Assembly (NCBI GenBank): GCA_949752735.1
Contig: OX457046.1
Span: 35,643,294 to 35,707,293 of the forward strand
DNA: 64,000 bases
Direction of reading: 5' to 3'
From: Lumbricus terrestris
Taxonomy: Eukaryota; Annelida; Clitellata; Crassiclitellata; Lumbricidae
The notes under the pieces were generated by a model. It ran no database searches, was not told where the DNA came from, and was given only the letters and a program-made list of their open reading frames with translations. Of the stretch, positions 21,105-31,615 are shown piece after piece (positions within the stretch are counted from its first letter, which is position 1; each line of letters opens with the position of its first letter). Position numbers and translations under genes: made by a program.

Positions 21105-22367
21105 TTAAACATCAACGATATGACTAAACGGTCCATTCGTTTCGACGCTCAGCACTTGTCGATTTCCGTACGTTCCCTTGAGCACACCACAGCCGTGCTC
21201 AATACTCGGACCGTTCTTCTCGACGATCGCCTGGCACGCTCGCACAAAACCACTGTACAGCTGCTCGCCGACGTTCTTGTCAATGTTCTTGTGGTACTGC
21301 ACCGCGTTGCCTTTTATCCGGCCACCTAGTGTCGCCTGCGGAATGATGAGCACTTCGCCGGGCAACTCGAGCACCGACACCATCTTGCCGTCGTCTGCTT
21401 CGCTCAGTCGAACGTTGAGCACAGTTCTCGCTGTAAACGAATTAAATTACGGTACAATTATAGTACAGTACAATAATTACGTCACAGTAGTAGTACCTTA
21501 CAATATAATACAGTAACTCAATTCAATTCAATTTGCTTTATTGCAACTAGAAACCAGAAAATCAGATGAGATGAAAAGCAGAAAATATATAAGTATTGGC
21601 TACAAAGGGGGTCCTAAAGGGATGGACATTCCGCTGGTGATCTAAGTAAGTAAGAATATTTACTCTGTGTCACTGGAATAACTGATAATCTCGATGCTCA
21701 TAATTTCATCGTGATATTATCCGCAAAATTTATTTCATCCAAAAAGTTAATCACCGACTTTTCCAGATCACAGAAGTTTTCTAACAGTAAAAGAAATTAT
21801 TTTCCAGAGGTGTCGAAAGTTTATGTTCCTCTCTATCACTTCAAGTAGGAACAAAGGATGACAGCAGACATTGCCAGTAAAGCATCCTATAGAAGTAGTT
21901 TCTTTACCAATGATGCTATATAGAAATTGACACCACTCAACAATATTATTACAGAACCCTTTGATTTTAATAGGTCAGACTAATTAAGATGAACCGACCT
22001 AGTTTCTTGACGATCTCTAAGGTCGCGCCCTGGAGTAGACAGATGTAGACAATGATTCCCCGGTTGATCTGTTCCAAGCAACACAAAAAAACAATGACTT
22101 TCATTCATTGATCCTTGTAATCAACAGAACATTACCTAATCTAATCTAATCTAATCTGAAGATTGATATTGCTACAGTGTTGATGTACGTACAATGTACA
22201 TTAGTTTTTTGTAAGTATAATACTTCTACGTGTCTAGCAAATATAAATGCACACGAACAAACCAAACTGAACATCCATGTAAGCATATATTATTATTTAT
22301 ATAATGTATATTATAATTTATACATAAATATAGCAAATCATTTTGAACCTTCATTTTTAAGGGTCAC

Positions 22368-22415
<48 letters not shown>

Positions 22416-24310
22416 CACATATATGTATATGTATTTTTTCCCCGGACAAAGTATATATACATACACTTTTTCGTGCGAAAAAAGGGACCAACTGTGCATT
22501 TCTGCACACACAATAAGGGTGGTTCTAAATGACTTTATGCAATTGTAAAAGCATTTTGCGTGGTTAAACATGCTTAAAATGTACATTGTCATCCGATTTA
22601 AAATGATTTGCCATGGATGATGGGAATGGAGAGAAGGATTTGTGCAGTTCTAAAAATACCCCAAAGAAACCGCATGCACATTTTGTGTCGAATTACAATC
22701 ACACAGGTTCACGCAATACATTTGCTAAACTGTTTGTCCCAATGCACCCACGAATTCATGAATTTATCGACCGCACGCATTGCAAACATGCCTTAAATAG
22801 CACCAAAAATACAGAACAAACACAAAATGCAGGCATCTGCTATTAACACATTGCATAATTTATAGATACAGGTTTCAGACAGCCAAATGACAATTTTAAA
22901 CTAGACTCTGGACACGCTCGGTAAACATCACAACAGGCAATATCAAACTGGCATTCACACAAAAAAACTCATCAAGTGATGATGACGATGACAACGACGA
23001 TGAGTAATGACCGGCGGTCACTGGTCAGTCCCAGATGACCAGCCAGACAGGCAGACAACAATAGCCAGCAACTAATCACACACACTATTCCCATTGTCCA
23101 ATGTCCAGCTTGAATTAGCATAATTAGACATACACAGCTGTTGCAGTGGAGGACATAAACAATGGGAAGAGGAGGAGGCAGGAGAAGTGGTCATTTGCAA
23201 GGTCACACGGTGCAGTTCACTGTGGACAATGTCCAGTTCCCATAGCAACGGGAGAGCAGCGCCATCTGGTCAGTGACGGACGAAAATAATGCATTTATAT
23301 ATACATACACACATATATATTATATTATATATATATATACACACACCCACACATAATATATACACATTACACACATATACATATATATTTACACATGTAT
23401 ATATATATATACATATACTGACCAACGTTTGCAAGATATCCATTGTACATAACGATGGGAGTTTCCCACACAAAGGCATCAAAGTAACACGTAAACGGCC
23501 GTCAATTTCACATGTGTCCCTGGGACCACCACCCCCATGCCCCACTTACCGCCTCGTAAGGGTAACAAATGCAACCCGGAAGTGCCATTAGAATCGCATT
23601 TCCTGGCCAGATGGGAATCTCTCATTTGCACACTGCAACAAAACTTGGGGCGTGTTCAAAGAGCAGAATGGACATCTGTAGGGTCCCAGGACAATCAGGG
23701 CGGAACTGTGGTCATCAAGAGGATTGTGAGGGAGGCTGAGGTAAGGAAAGGAAGTCACTGACCGCTCATACCTTGGATATATCAATCAATCAATCAATCA
23801 ATCAATCAACCAACCAACCAACCAATCAATCAGTTAGGAAATGTTTTCTTTTCCTCTTCATCATACCCCAAAATCTTTTTCCTCATCACACCCATGGCTG
23901 CTTCCAAGGGAATGCTTAGCAGAAAGGTCAAAGAGAGAAACAAACACAAACACAGACAAACACACAAACATCCAGAAAACCAAGAACCATTCACAAACTA
24001 ATGCAACATTACCTTACCCAAATAACTGGGAGCACCTTCATGTAGTTCTCTTGAAAAGGCGCTACATAAATTCTCGGACTGAACGAATGAATCGCACCAT
24101 GGCATCAGTCTCCACTCTCCACGGATGCTATACCTGGACGGAAAGTTCCGGGCTGGCTTCGGAGGCTGGTCGGACAAGGAGCTTTGCGGACAGACATTGT
24201 TGAATGACGACCCTTGCCTTTGGACCGGAACCTTCGTCAAGCGATGACGAAGATGCTTCTGTGGCACCAGCAACTGCGTTAGCTGCCTCCGAATCTTTTG
24301 TCGAGCTCAT
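21105..24310 (-). CDS. DTD2: D-aminoacyl-tRNA deacylase 2 / animal tRNA deacylase, partial model
   Basis: DTD-fold enzymes hydrolyse wrongly charged aminoacyl-tRNA in the cytosol; the animal paralogue (DTD2, also called ATD) removes L-Ala mischarged on certain tRNAs. Exon at 24134-24310 encodes 59 residues from ATG (MSSTKDSE...), an acidic/Ser-rich leader then ARVVIQQCLSAKLLVRP, which matches the family N-terminus; donor gtatag. The last exon, 21105-21430, follows a ttacag acceptor and encodes RTVLNVRLSE..., then the motifs IIPQATLGG and TNGPFSH, and stops TAA. PQATL and TNGPF distinguish this paralogue from DTD1 (SQFTL, NxGP). A small middle exon (about 22-25 codons, length 3n+1 by phase) covering the first strand after GLV-x-YV was not found. 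With it the protein would be about 190 residues, against 168 in human. The first exon may have a 5'UTR extension to an acceptor at 24327. Confidence 0.85.
22372..22412. repeat. (AT)n microsatellite in DTD2 intron
   Basis: About 40 bp of at repeats. Similar AT/CA-rich arrays occur at 23288-23420. Confidence 0.9.
23782..23832. repeat. (AATC)n/(AACC)n microsatellite
   Basis: Tandem atcaatca repeats passing into ccaaccaa. It lies inside the DTD2 intron. Confidence 0.9.
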
Positions 24311-24371
24311 CACACCTTCGCCCTCGTCTAAATGAACAAAGCGTAAAGTAAATTGAGCAATCAACCACTTG

Positions 24372-24590
24372 TGGGACATGGTGGTGTAGTGGTGGGCTTG
24401 TTTGTCTTGCAGCCGGAGGGTTGCAGGTTCGAATCCACCTCAAGCCACCGCGTAGGGACTTTTGGCAAATCCTTCACTTGCAATTGCTCAGGTGCATCGG
24501 CGTGAAACTCTGACTCAGTGTCTGTGCTGTAGTCGGGAGCGCTTCTGAGTAGATATATATATAAGAAGGTGCGCTATATCAAGTGTAGAT
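24372..24590 (+). mobile_element. tRNA-derived SINE (S1), diverged copy
   Basis: Has the A-box-like TGGTGTAGTGGTGGG, the B-box GGTTCGAATCC, the CGTAGGGAC body and the GGGAGCGCTTCTGAGTAG tail. It lies just upstream of the first DTD2 exon, in opposite orientation, and is more diverged than other copies. Confidence 0.82.
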
Positions 24591-24792
24591 AAATATACAG
24601 ATAGTCAGTCGCCAGCAGGAGAAGATGCAGCAAGAGAGAACGATGTGAATGAAAGTCAAGGAGAAATAGTGAGTTTTGACTGAAAGAAGTGAATGTGAAC
24701 CACGAAGAGACGCAATGATTCCATTCCTTGGAGGGGGAGGCAGAGGCAGAGGCTTGAAATAACAACCAAAAGACCCATAACAATTACCTCAA

Positions 24793-24850
24793 AATTTCTA
24801 AAGTGCCACTCGAAAGCCAAGTGCAGGGCACCTGCTTATTCCCGAGTGCC
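24793..24850 (+). repeat. short dispersed repeat S5
   Basis: Core gtgccactcgaaagccaagtg followed by gcagggcacctgcttattc. Related copies are near 36575, 47622, 49090, 52718 (minus) and 58660. It may be an old SINE or a LINE end. Confidence 0.5.
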
Positions 24851-25404
24851 ATACCTGCTATTTCACCATACAGCGGTGCAGGTTCAAGTGTACTGAGAGC
24901 ACTCTGTACATCAACACTTGGTAATTTGCCAGCTGCCAGCATGTGCCGCTGTCACGATGCAGATATATAGTACATTTTTTAAGAGTAATCCTCCATAAAT
25001 AGGGAAGGGGTGAACCAAACGGGCTGATGCCTGATAGTTCAAATTGAGCTTTGAATTCCAAACTTGGCACATGGTTCATTGGTTGCTGTTGCAGTACAGT
25101 CTGTAATCTCAAACGTCATACAGCTGACAGATTTCTTATTTTCCAATTAGTTTTCAATCTAATTAGAGTTGCATCTAATTAGACTGCGTCAGATGCAGCA
25201 TCACCAAAGCATTACCCCACCTCGCAGCACAGTTGGCAGACTCAGCACTGCAGGAACAAAATAATAAGCCTTAGTACGTGTCTGCAGTGCATGGTCCACA
25301 AAGGGGACGAGGTGAGTGCAATGCCAGGGAATAAATTAAGATGAAGGGGGGGAGGGGAAGAAAGGTACGAATTAGGATATTTCTGTGGACATCCTTAATC
25401 AACG

Positions 25405-25535
25405 AATATGAATATTTTCAATCAATCAATCAATCAATCAGTTAATCAATCAATCTAATTAGATTGATTGATTAGTCGATTGATTAATCATTAATGATTA
25501 ATCAATCAATCAATCGACTTATCAATCAATCATAA
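25405..25535. repeat. palindromic (AATC)n/(GATT)n array
   Basis: The aatc array switches to its complement (gattgattgatt) around 25455-25480 and back, so the region is self-complementary and can form long hairpins. Confidence 0.8.
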
Positions 25536-25584
25536 TTCGTTATTTCACTCATCATTCACCAACTCACTCATATATCATAGCAGC

Positions 25585-25680
25585 CTTTGCTCATTCATTC
25601 TTCATTCGTTCACTCATTCATTCACTCATTCATTCACTCATTCTCTAACACCTCATTCTATTCATTCATTCATTGATTAA
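25585..25680. repeat. (CATT)n/(CACT)n microsatellite
   Basis: Imperfect cattcatt/cactcatt repeats. Confidence 0.8.
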
Positions 25681-26567
25681 GAGCCCCTTCAAGACGCGTA
25701 CCATCCAAAAGCAGCTACAAACTAATCAGTTCAAGCACCCCTAAGGCAAATGTGACAACAAGCAGAAGAAGTCCAAGTATACTACCGTATAACAATCACC
25801 CACTTTAAGACTGACAGCACAAGTGACAGATTTTCCATTTTATACCAGCAAAGGCAGATAACTCCAACCAAGGATCAAAACTTAAAAGAGGTCACACATG
25901 TCCTCTAACTACCCGCCTCTAAACAAGACCCCTCACTAATTAACCTAATGAGCAATAAACACAAAGGTCTCTAATTGTAATAAGCACAATGACTAATTAA
26001 TAAAAACACAGCGTTCTTCTAACACTCTTTCTGCTACTTGGCAGGAGAGAAAGAAAACATGAGAACACTAAAGCTCGACGTGGATTTCTTGAAAAGAATG
26101 AACTTTGCAAACACACAATTACAAAATTAAAGCCAAAACCGAAATTCACTTTTAAAACTGAAATGCATGAAACAAAGGCTTACATAAACTCATTTGCAGC
26201 AACAACAAAAAGAAAACAAGAAGAAATTATCCGCTCTTGCAGATAAAATGCTGCAAAATACACGATGCATGCCACAGGATATTATAGGTATGTTTACATC
26301 CAATTATCTGGATGTCCAAATAATTAAACGATTTTTTTGGTTTAAGAGACCAAAAAACTGAAACTAAGCCAGACAGAAACACTTTTTATCAAAACATTTG
26401 TTTTCACTCACACATTTAATCCATTTCCAAGTCTCCATTTAAAATCTAACCTAATCCAATCAAGTCTAATCCAGTCTAGATAATCGAATCCCAACAACCT
26501 AATTCAACTTATCTGAAATCATTGCAAACGTCCAACCGAGCCTTCACAAACATCGGATCAGTTTCTT

Positions 26568-26940
26568 AAAGAAACCGAAATGCCGCAACCGTTACCTTCA
26601 AGGCACCTTTGAAGCTGATCTTCGAAATGCCGCAACCGTTACCTTCAAGGCACCTTTGAAGCCGATCTTCAAAATGGCGCAACCGTTACCTTCAAGGCAC
26701 CTTTGAAGCTGATCTTCGAAATGCCGCAACTGTTACCTTCAAGGCACCTTTGAAGCTGATCTTCGAAATGCCGCAACTGTTACCTTCAAGGCACCTTTGA
26801 AGGTGATCTTCGAAATGCTGGAACCATTACCTTCAGTGGGGGCGGGGGTTCGAGCAATCAAATTTTTCATAACCACCCCACTTTCGAATGGCATGCTATG
26901 CCCCCTTTACCTTCAAGGCACCTTTGAAGTTGATCTTCGA
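26568..26940. repeat. 47-bp tandem repeat with internal dyad
   Basis: About five consecutive copies of a 47-bp unit (aaatgccgcaaccgttacct, then tcaaggcacctttgaagctg, then atcttcg) run from 26570 to about 26815. A separated partial copy is at about 26905-26940. Each unit contains ttcaaggcacctttgaa, a near-palindrome. Copies differ by only a few bases, so the array is fairly young. Confidence 0.88.
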
Positions 26941-27651
26941 AGAATTCAGCCATCGCATCTTGCATGCCGAGCTGTTTCGCCGACTGTACAACGGATCGCA
27001 CCGAAGGAAGCGAAAAACTGCTTCCCACGTGCGTAGACTCGTAAAGGATTCTCTACAAGTCATAAAAATATATACAACGAATTATTTCTCGGTTAAAACA
27101 GAAAGACTCAATTGCAAATGACCACAAAGCCACATTCAGAGACAATTAACTACATCACTTTTCCTCTAGATATTATGCCTAAAAATATTCTTGCGAGTGA
27201 AGTGAAATCAAGGCTTGCCATGGTCGTTATTTACGAAAATATGGAAGAACAAGTTGATCAGCAATTACACCAAATGCGGCTGATGATGGCATTGGATTGG
27301 CCAGCGATGATCTACAGACCACAACCCTTAACGTTAATGTTCATCATTGTTATCATCCTCAATATCACTTGTTCATCATGAGTAAAGAGAAAGCAGGGGT
27401 TCACCAGTAATAGATGCTGCACATAAACAGGGAGCTTACCCTGTCCCTACATTCCAAGTCAGCAAACGAATCTGAGTTAACAAATCATTTCTCAAACAAA
27501 GAAACCATCCCAATATGTTCCTCAAAAAAACGTCAAAACAGGAATTTTTAACTAATAGTTCCGCTAGATCTAATCCACACGAGGAAGCATCCAAAACATC
27601 GATAACGCTTTTTCTGAACCACACACCACTCGACTCTTCATACTACTTTGT

Positions 27652-27876
27652 GGGGTGCGGTGGTGTAGTGGTGGCATCATTGCCTTGAAGCCGGAAGGTT
27701 CGAGGTTCGAATCCACCTCAAGTCGCCGCGTAGGGACCCTGAGCAAGTCCTTCACTCACAATTGCTCGGGCGCATCGGCGTGAAACTCCAATGCAGTGCC
27801 CGCGCTGTAGTCGGGAGCGCCTCTGAGTAGTGAGCTTCAAGGGGCACTATAACAAGTGCACATACAAACAAACAAA
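27652..27876 (+). mobile_element. tRNA-derived SINE (S1), full length
   Basis: Complete copy with A and B boxes (TGGTGTAGTGG, GGTTCGAATCC), the CGCGTAGGGACC body, the GGGAGCGCCTCTGAGTAG tail and a final ggggcactataacaagtgc plus caaa repeats. It ends about 10 bases beyond the splice donor of the last recognised THAP exon. Confidence 0.9.
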
Positions 27877-27890
27877 CTATTCATACATAC

Positions 27891-30800
27891 TAGGTCTGCT
27901 ATCTCGGGAAAGTCGAAAAGCGTCGGGACAGCCTTCCAGATGAGACGCGATCTCGAGTCTCGGTTCATGAATTGCGTCTCCTCAAAGTGACGCTCGCAGA
28001 GTCGGCAGTTCGTGTTTACAAAGTCTGAGTCCTTGTCGGACAAATCAAAACGCTGGCTGTTACGGATCCAAATCTTGCACCTGAAATTCAAACCAAATTG
28101 AAAACTGTAATTATCTAAACGATGACAACACATACCCTTTGTTGTGGAAAGCAAAAGTTCAGCTAAAACGTTGGTGGGGACAACTTCAGAACTACTGTGG
28201 GGCGCGGTGGTGTAGCGGTGGTGTCGTTGCCTTGAAGCCGGAAGGTTCGAAGTTCGAATCCACCTCAAGTTGCCGCGTAGGGACCTTGGGCAAGTCCTTC
28301 ACTCGCAATTGCTCAGCGCTTCGGCGTGAAACTCTGATGCAGTGTCCGCTCTGCAGTCAGGAGCGCCTCTGAGTAGAGTGCCTGAAGGGGCACTATAACA
28401 AGTGCACATACTAGTGCACAAAATTTAGGCATCAAGATCCGCTCTTGGTAACAAGGTAACAGACAATAACAATATAGCATCAATTGAGAATTAACATCAA
28501 TATCTCAGCATTGACGTCTTTCTCGAGTCTCCCAATATTTCTACGTTCATCACTAAACAACTTCACTGCCTCCCTCTTGCTCCCTGTCCGTATACAATTC
28601 AAAATTCTTATTTTGGTCCTCAAATCTCAATTGGGTCAATCGCTCCGAAGTATCTTTGGGCTCTTATACTTCGCCCCCTCTCTGCCACCTCGCTGCGTCA
28701 GCTTGACCTCTTTGTTTTTAAGCATCAGGACTGCCATGGCTCAATCCGCATCACTTGTCTGCATAGTCCCTCCCTATGCAAAGGACTTTCCCCCATCCGT
28801 TCGCTCTGTCATCCTCTCTGGTAGTCTTTCCTCATCTTTCTCTCGTCCAAAAACCGGCCTATCCTCTCGAAGGTCGCATGCACTGGGAGCACTTCTGAAA
28901 GGCTCTTGTTGCGAGAAGTGCTCAATAAATGCTCAAATACAGTATAATAAAATACAAAAAATATTACAGTGATAATGATTAATCATCACTAGAGCGGCTA
29001 CTATTCCTATGCCTATCAGATACTGTGCTTATTGTTATCGAAACCAGTGACGCAATTCACGCAAGTTCACCTGTCTTCGTCTTTTGGAAAGCGAAAGAAG
29101 TGCATTCCAAAATCCACTTTAGCCTCGGTGTCGCATCCGGGTGCCGAGCAATACCCAGGCAGGTCTACGTAGTCACCCTGCAACACAGTCAAAATGAACA
29201 GCATGAAAACAAACTTTCTTTGTGGGTATCACTATGCATTAGTCTTGAAAATCAGTTCAGTGACTAATAAATACTAAACTGCTAAAAAGAGACTCGACAG
29301 CCAGGACTCCCAGGAATTTTGCATTTTCAGAGGAAGTGAGAGTTCAGAATGGGACACAATCTGAAGTAGGCAGTAGATGCAAAAATAAACCACTATGACA
29401 AAAATGATTACTTGGAAAAGAATTTGCACCATTTAAAAAATACGGTAGCTAAAGATGTGTATTATATGTACTGCAGCAACTTTCCAAATTCAGCTGAACA
29501 GCAAACAGTTCAGTCTAAACGCCTAGTGCAGATTTCAGTGACACTTGGTCATTAGATTATGACCAAGCACCACTAATTTGGTCATTGATAAAAAGATTAT
29601 AAACACAATGAAGAGTAACATTGATGTCAAGACCCACAGCATCATAACATTGTGTATCATGAAGTTCAATCAATTCATCTTCTAGTGCTGAAAATATGTT
29701 GGAGTCCACGCTTTTAACTAACCATGCCAAACAAGAACTGGTGCCTAAGTTAAATTCGACTCCTGTACTAACTTGTCATCATCTGTTCACACGATGAATT
29801 ATAATCACACAGCGGCATGCCAGTTTGATAATAAAAAACCCAGATTATTGTTACCATCATTACAAGAAATCCATTTGAAAGTGGTTTTAGCGAAACTCAG
29901 ATCAGCACAAACCTTTGCCGAACTGTTCTCAAACTGCATTTCGACATCATCATCATTATCATCGTCGTCGTTGTCGTCACTGTCTCCGGTAACGTCGACA
30001 CAAGTCGCAGTGCGACGTCGTGAGGTCGCAGTCACCCGTCGACTCTTAGTCTTCTTCTTCCTTCTGACCCTCACGGCCGATTTCGGAATCTCAAAGATCG
30101 AGGGAATCGCTTTCCAGATGAGTCTTTTCTTCTTGTCGTTCATGAACTGATTAGGCTCGAAATGGCGCTCGCACAGCGAGAAGTTGTTGTAAAGATGGCT
30201 CGCACCTCGCTCGTACAAATCTAATCGGCCAGACGCCTCGGCCCAACGCAAGCACCTGAAGTAAAAGAATACCAGGCATCTTATTCGAATTCATTCTCGT
30301 CCCACTTCAAAGCTCATCAATAAGAATATTGAGAACACGACTAAAGAACTTGAGGAAACTGAATCAAATGTCTTTAAGTGACCTACTGTACATTGAGAAT
30401 GAAAAACTGGTTGGATGCGGTGGTGCAGTGTCAGGTTTTTTGCGCTGTAACCTGAGACCTGAGGGAGGAAGGTTCGATTCGACCCTACGCCACCGTGTAA
30501 CGAACCAGGACAAGCCACTCACCCATAATTGTTCGTGAAGAAGGCAACAGGAATCACCTCACTCACCTTGAGCATCTCTGGGTAGCTAAAAAGCAAAATA
30601 CCCTGCTTTTGGGCAGAGAACTCACCATTATATCTTCTGTGCTGCTAAATTGACAGACTACAGTGAGCAGGAACCGGCTGCAAATTGACTGTTCGAAGAT
30701 TATACATAAATGCTGATGAACCCTTGTTTTGCATTTGACAAAACTGGTCCCAGTGTGAAAGGACGTTGCATCAGAAGTACAAATGTGGATGCTTGGGTTG

Positions 30801-31615
30801 CCATTCAACCCAAATTAATGCAGGAGTACACGTTTGGGAATTTTGATCAATAGATGAATTAAAACATTCAATCAAATACCAATCAAAAACAGTATTTAAA
30901 TAAGTCAAGTGTTTTGTTCCACACACAATAGAAGCTTCGTAAAAAATTGAATTAAAACCTTCTGGTCACATACAATACAGAGCTTTGATCCAAACTAACA
31001 AAAAAAACTACCGTAATAATTACAGTAATAACTGCCATAAGTAAGGTTCCCGACTCACAACCAAAATTTCCTCATCAGTTCACTCTGTCATCCCTGTCAT
31101 CCCTTCTGGTAGTCTTTCCCCATCTTTCTCTCATCCCAAATCCTGCTTTTTCTCTCAAGGTCGCACGCACTGAAAGTACTTCTGAAAGGCCATTCTGTGA
31201 GAAGCGCTTTATATTCATTCATTAGAAAATTTATATAGCGCCACTTCAAGAAGCCTACTCAGAGGCGCTCCCAGCCCAGCCACCACTAAATAGATAGGTT
31301 TTGAGCAACTGGCAGAAAGCAGGCAAATTATTTCGAGGTCGGACACATTTCAATACATAAATTTCTAATTACATTAACAGCTAAAAATCTATTAAGATGC
31401 AATTCCTATTACTCCACGTATTTATTTTTACATTGTACACTCACACCTCTCAACATAAATCAAATTTAAAAAAAAACGATTCTAATCAAAGCTGTAAGAT
31501 TCGTCGGTCAGTACGTCGTTTACCTTTCTCTCTGTTTTGGAAAGCGATAGAAGTGCATGCCTTCGTTAAGTCTGCTGTTAGAATAACAGTTCGCAGCTGA
31601 GCAATAGACAGGCAT
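27891..31615 (-). CDS. tandem double-THAP zinc-finger protein, 3' end not resolved
   Basis: THAP domains are C2CH zinc fingers that bind DNA. Four exons fit together. Exon A 31524-31615 begins MPVYCSAANC (canonical THAP start) and ends PKQRE+AG. Exon B 29913-30255 (G+CLRW...) holds CERHF, the RLIWKAIPSIF motif (AVPTIF-like), an Arg/Lys-rich tail and an acidic stretch, ending in phase 0. Exon C 29071-29177 begins GDYVDLPGYCSAPGC, with MHFFRFPKDED+AG. Exon D 27891-28080 (G+CKIW...) holds CRLCERHF and KAVPTLF, ending at donor gtatgt. Both domains show C-x4-C then C/H ligands and are split at the same Arg codon in the same phase. Junctions are GT/AG and in frame, giving 244 residues. The C-terminal exon was not certain; an open frame at 27436-27645 could be one but has a poor acceptor. 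Two separate genes cannot be ruled out, although exon C opens with an in-frame acceptor and no Met. Confidence 0.8.
28199..28412 (+). mobile_element. tRNA-derived SINE (S1) in THAP intron
   Basis: Complete copy beginning ggggcgcggtggtgtagcgg, with B box GTTCGAATCC and the tail ggggcactataacaagtgc. Opposite orientation to the THAP gene. Confidence 0.9.
28484..28965 (+). mobile_element. LINE 3' end (RT C-terminal region) in THAP intron
   Basis: One plus frame reads PVRIQFKILILVLKSQLGQS and continues through a region like the C-terminus of CR1/L2-clade reverse transcriptases (usual form: IxFKxLxLxxKxLxGxAPxYL). It ends in GALLKGSCCEKCSINAQ and the tail caatacaataaaat-type repeats. It is 5'-truncated and frameshifted relative to the family. 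Shorter copies of the same 3' end lie at 31070, 53885 and 58870. Confidence 0.65.
30414..30566 (+). mobile_element. tRNA-derived SINE (family S2)
   Basis: Starts ggatgcggtggtgcagtg, has B-box-like GGTTCGATTCGACC, then accaggacaagccactcacc and gaaggcaacaggaatcacct. The 3' part (aaggcaac...accacctcactc) differs from family S1 and is shared with the minus copy at 63776-63952. Confidence 0.7.
31070..31215 (+). mobile_element. LINE 3'-end fragment
   Basis: Matches the end of the 28484-28965 element: ctggtagtctttcc, the aaggtcgcacgcactg block, gaaaggc and gagaagcgctttata. Confidence 0.65.
31216..31325 (-). mobile_element. LINE 3'-end fragment, minus, head-to-head with previous
   Basis: On the minus strand: cagttgctcaaaacctatct, then GGGAGCGCCTCTGAGTAG and ggcgctatataaatttt. 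The peptide (LLKTYLF-like) and final hairpin-like ggcgct resemble CR1/L2-type 3' ends. The core matches the S1 SINE tail. Confidence 0.6.

Noticed and set aside
23560..23642. 83-bp minus-strand segment with a strong acceptor (gttttgttgcag) and donor (gcg|gtaagt) as the missing DTD2 exon
   Set aside because: In the required phase it has a stop, and its translation does not resemble the family.
23693..23742. Plus-strand segment ending KRIVREAE before gtaagg
   Set aside because: Short and open with a good donor, but no start, partner exon or recognisable family.
27436..27645. Terminal exon of the THAP gene (open frame after a tag at 27646-27648)
   Set aside because: It is in phase, but the acceptor lies in SINE sequence with a poor pyrimidine tract and the peptide shows no known feature. 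Kept only as a possibility.
24134..28080. A THAP-DTD2 fusion protein
   Set aside because: Joining the last THAP exon (phase 0) directly to the DTD2 acceptor at 24327 gives a stop after five codons. DTD2 has its own Met at 24310.
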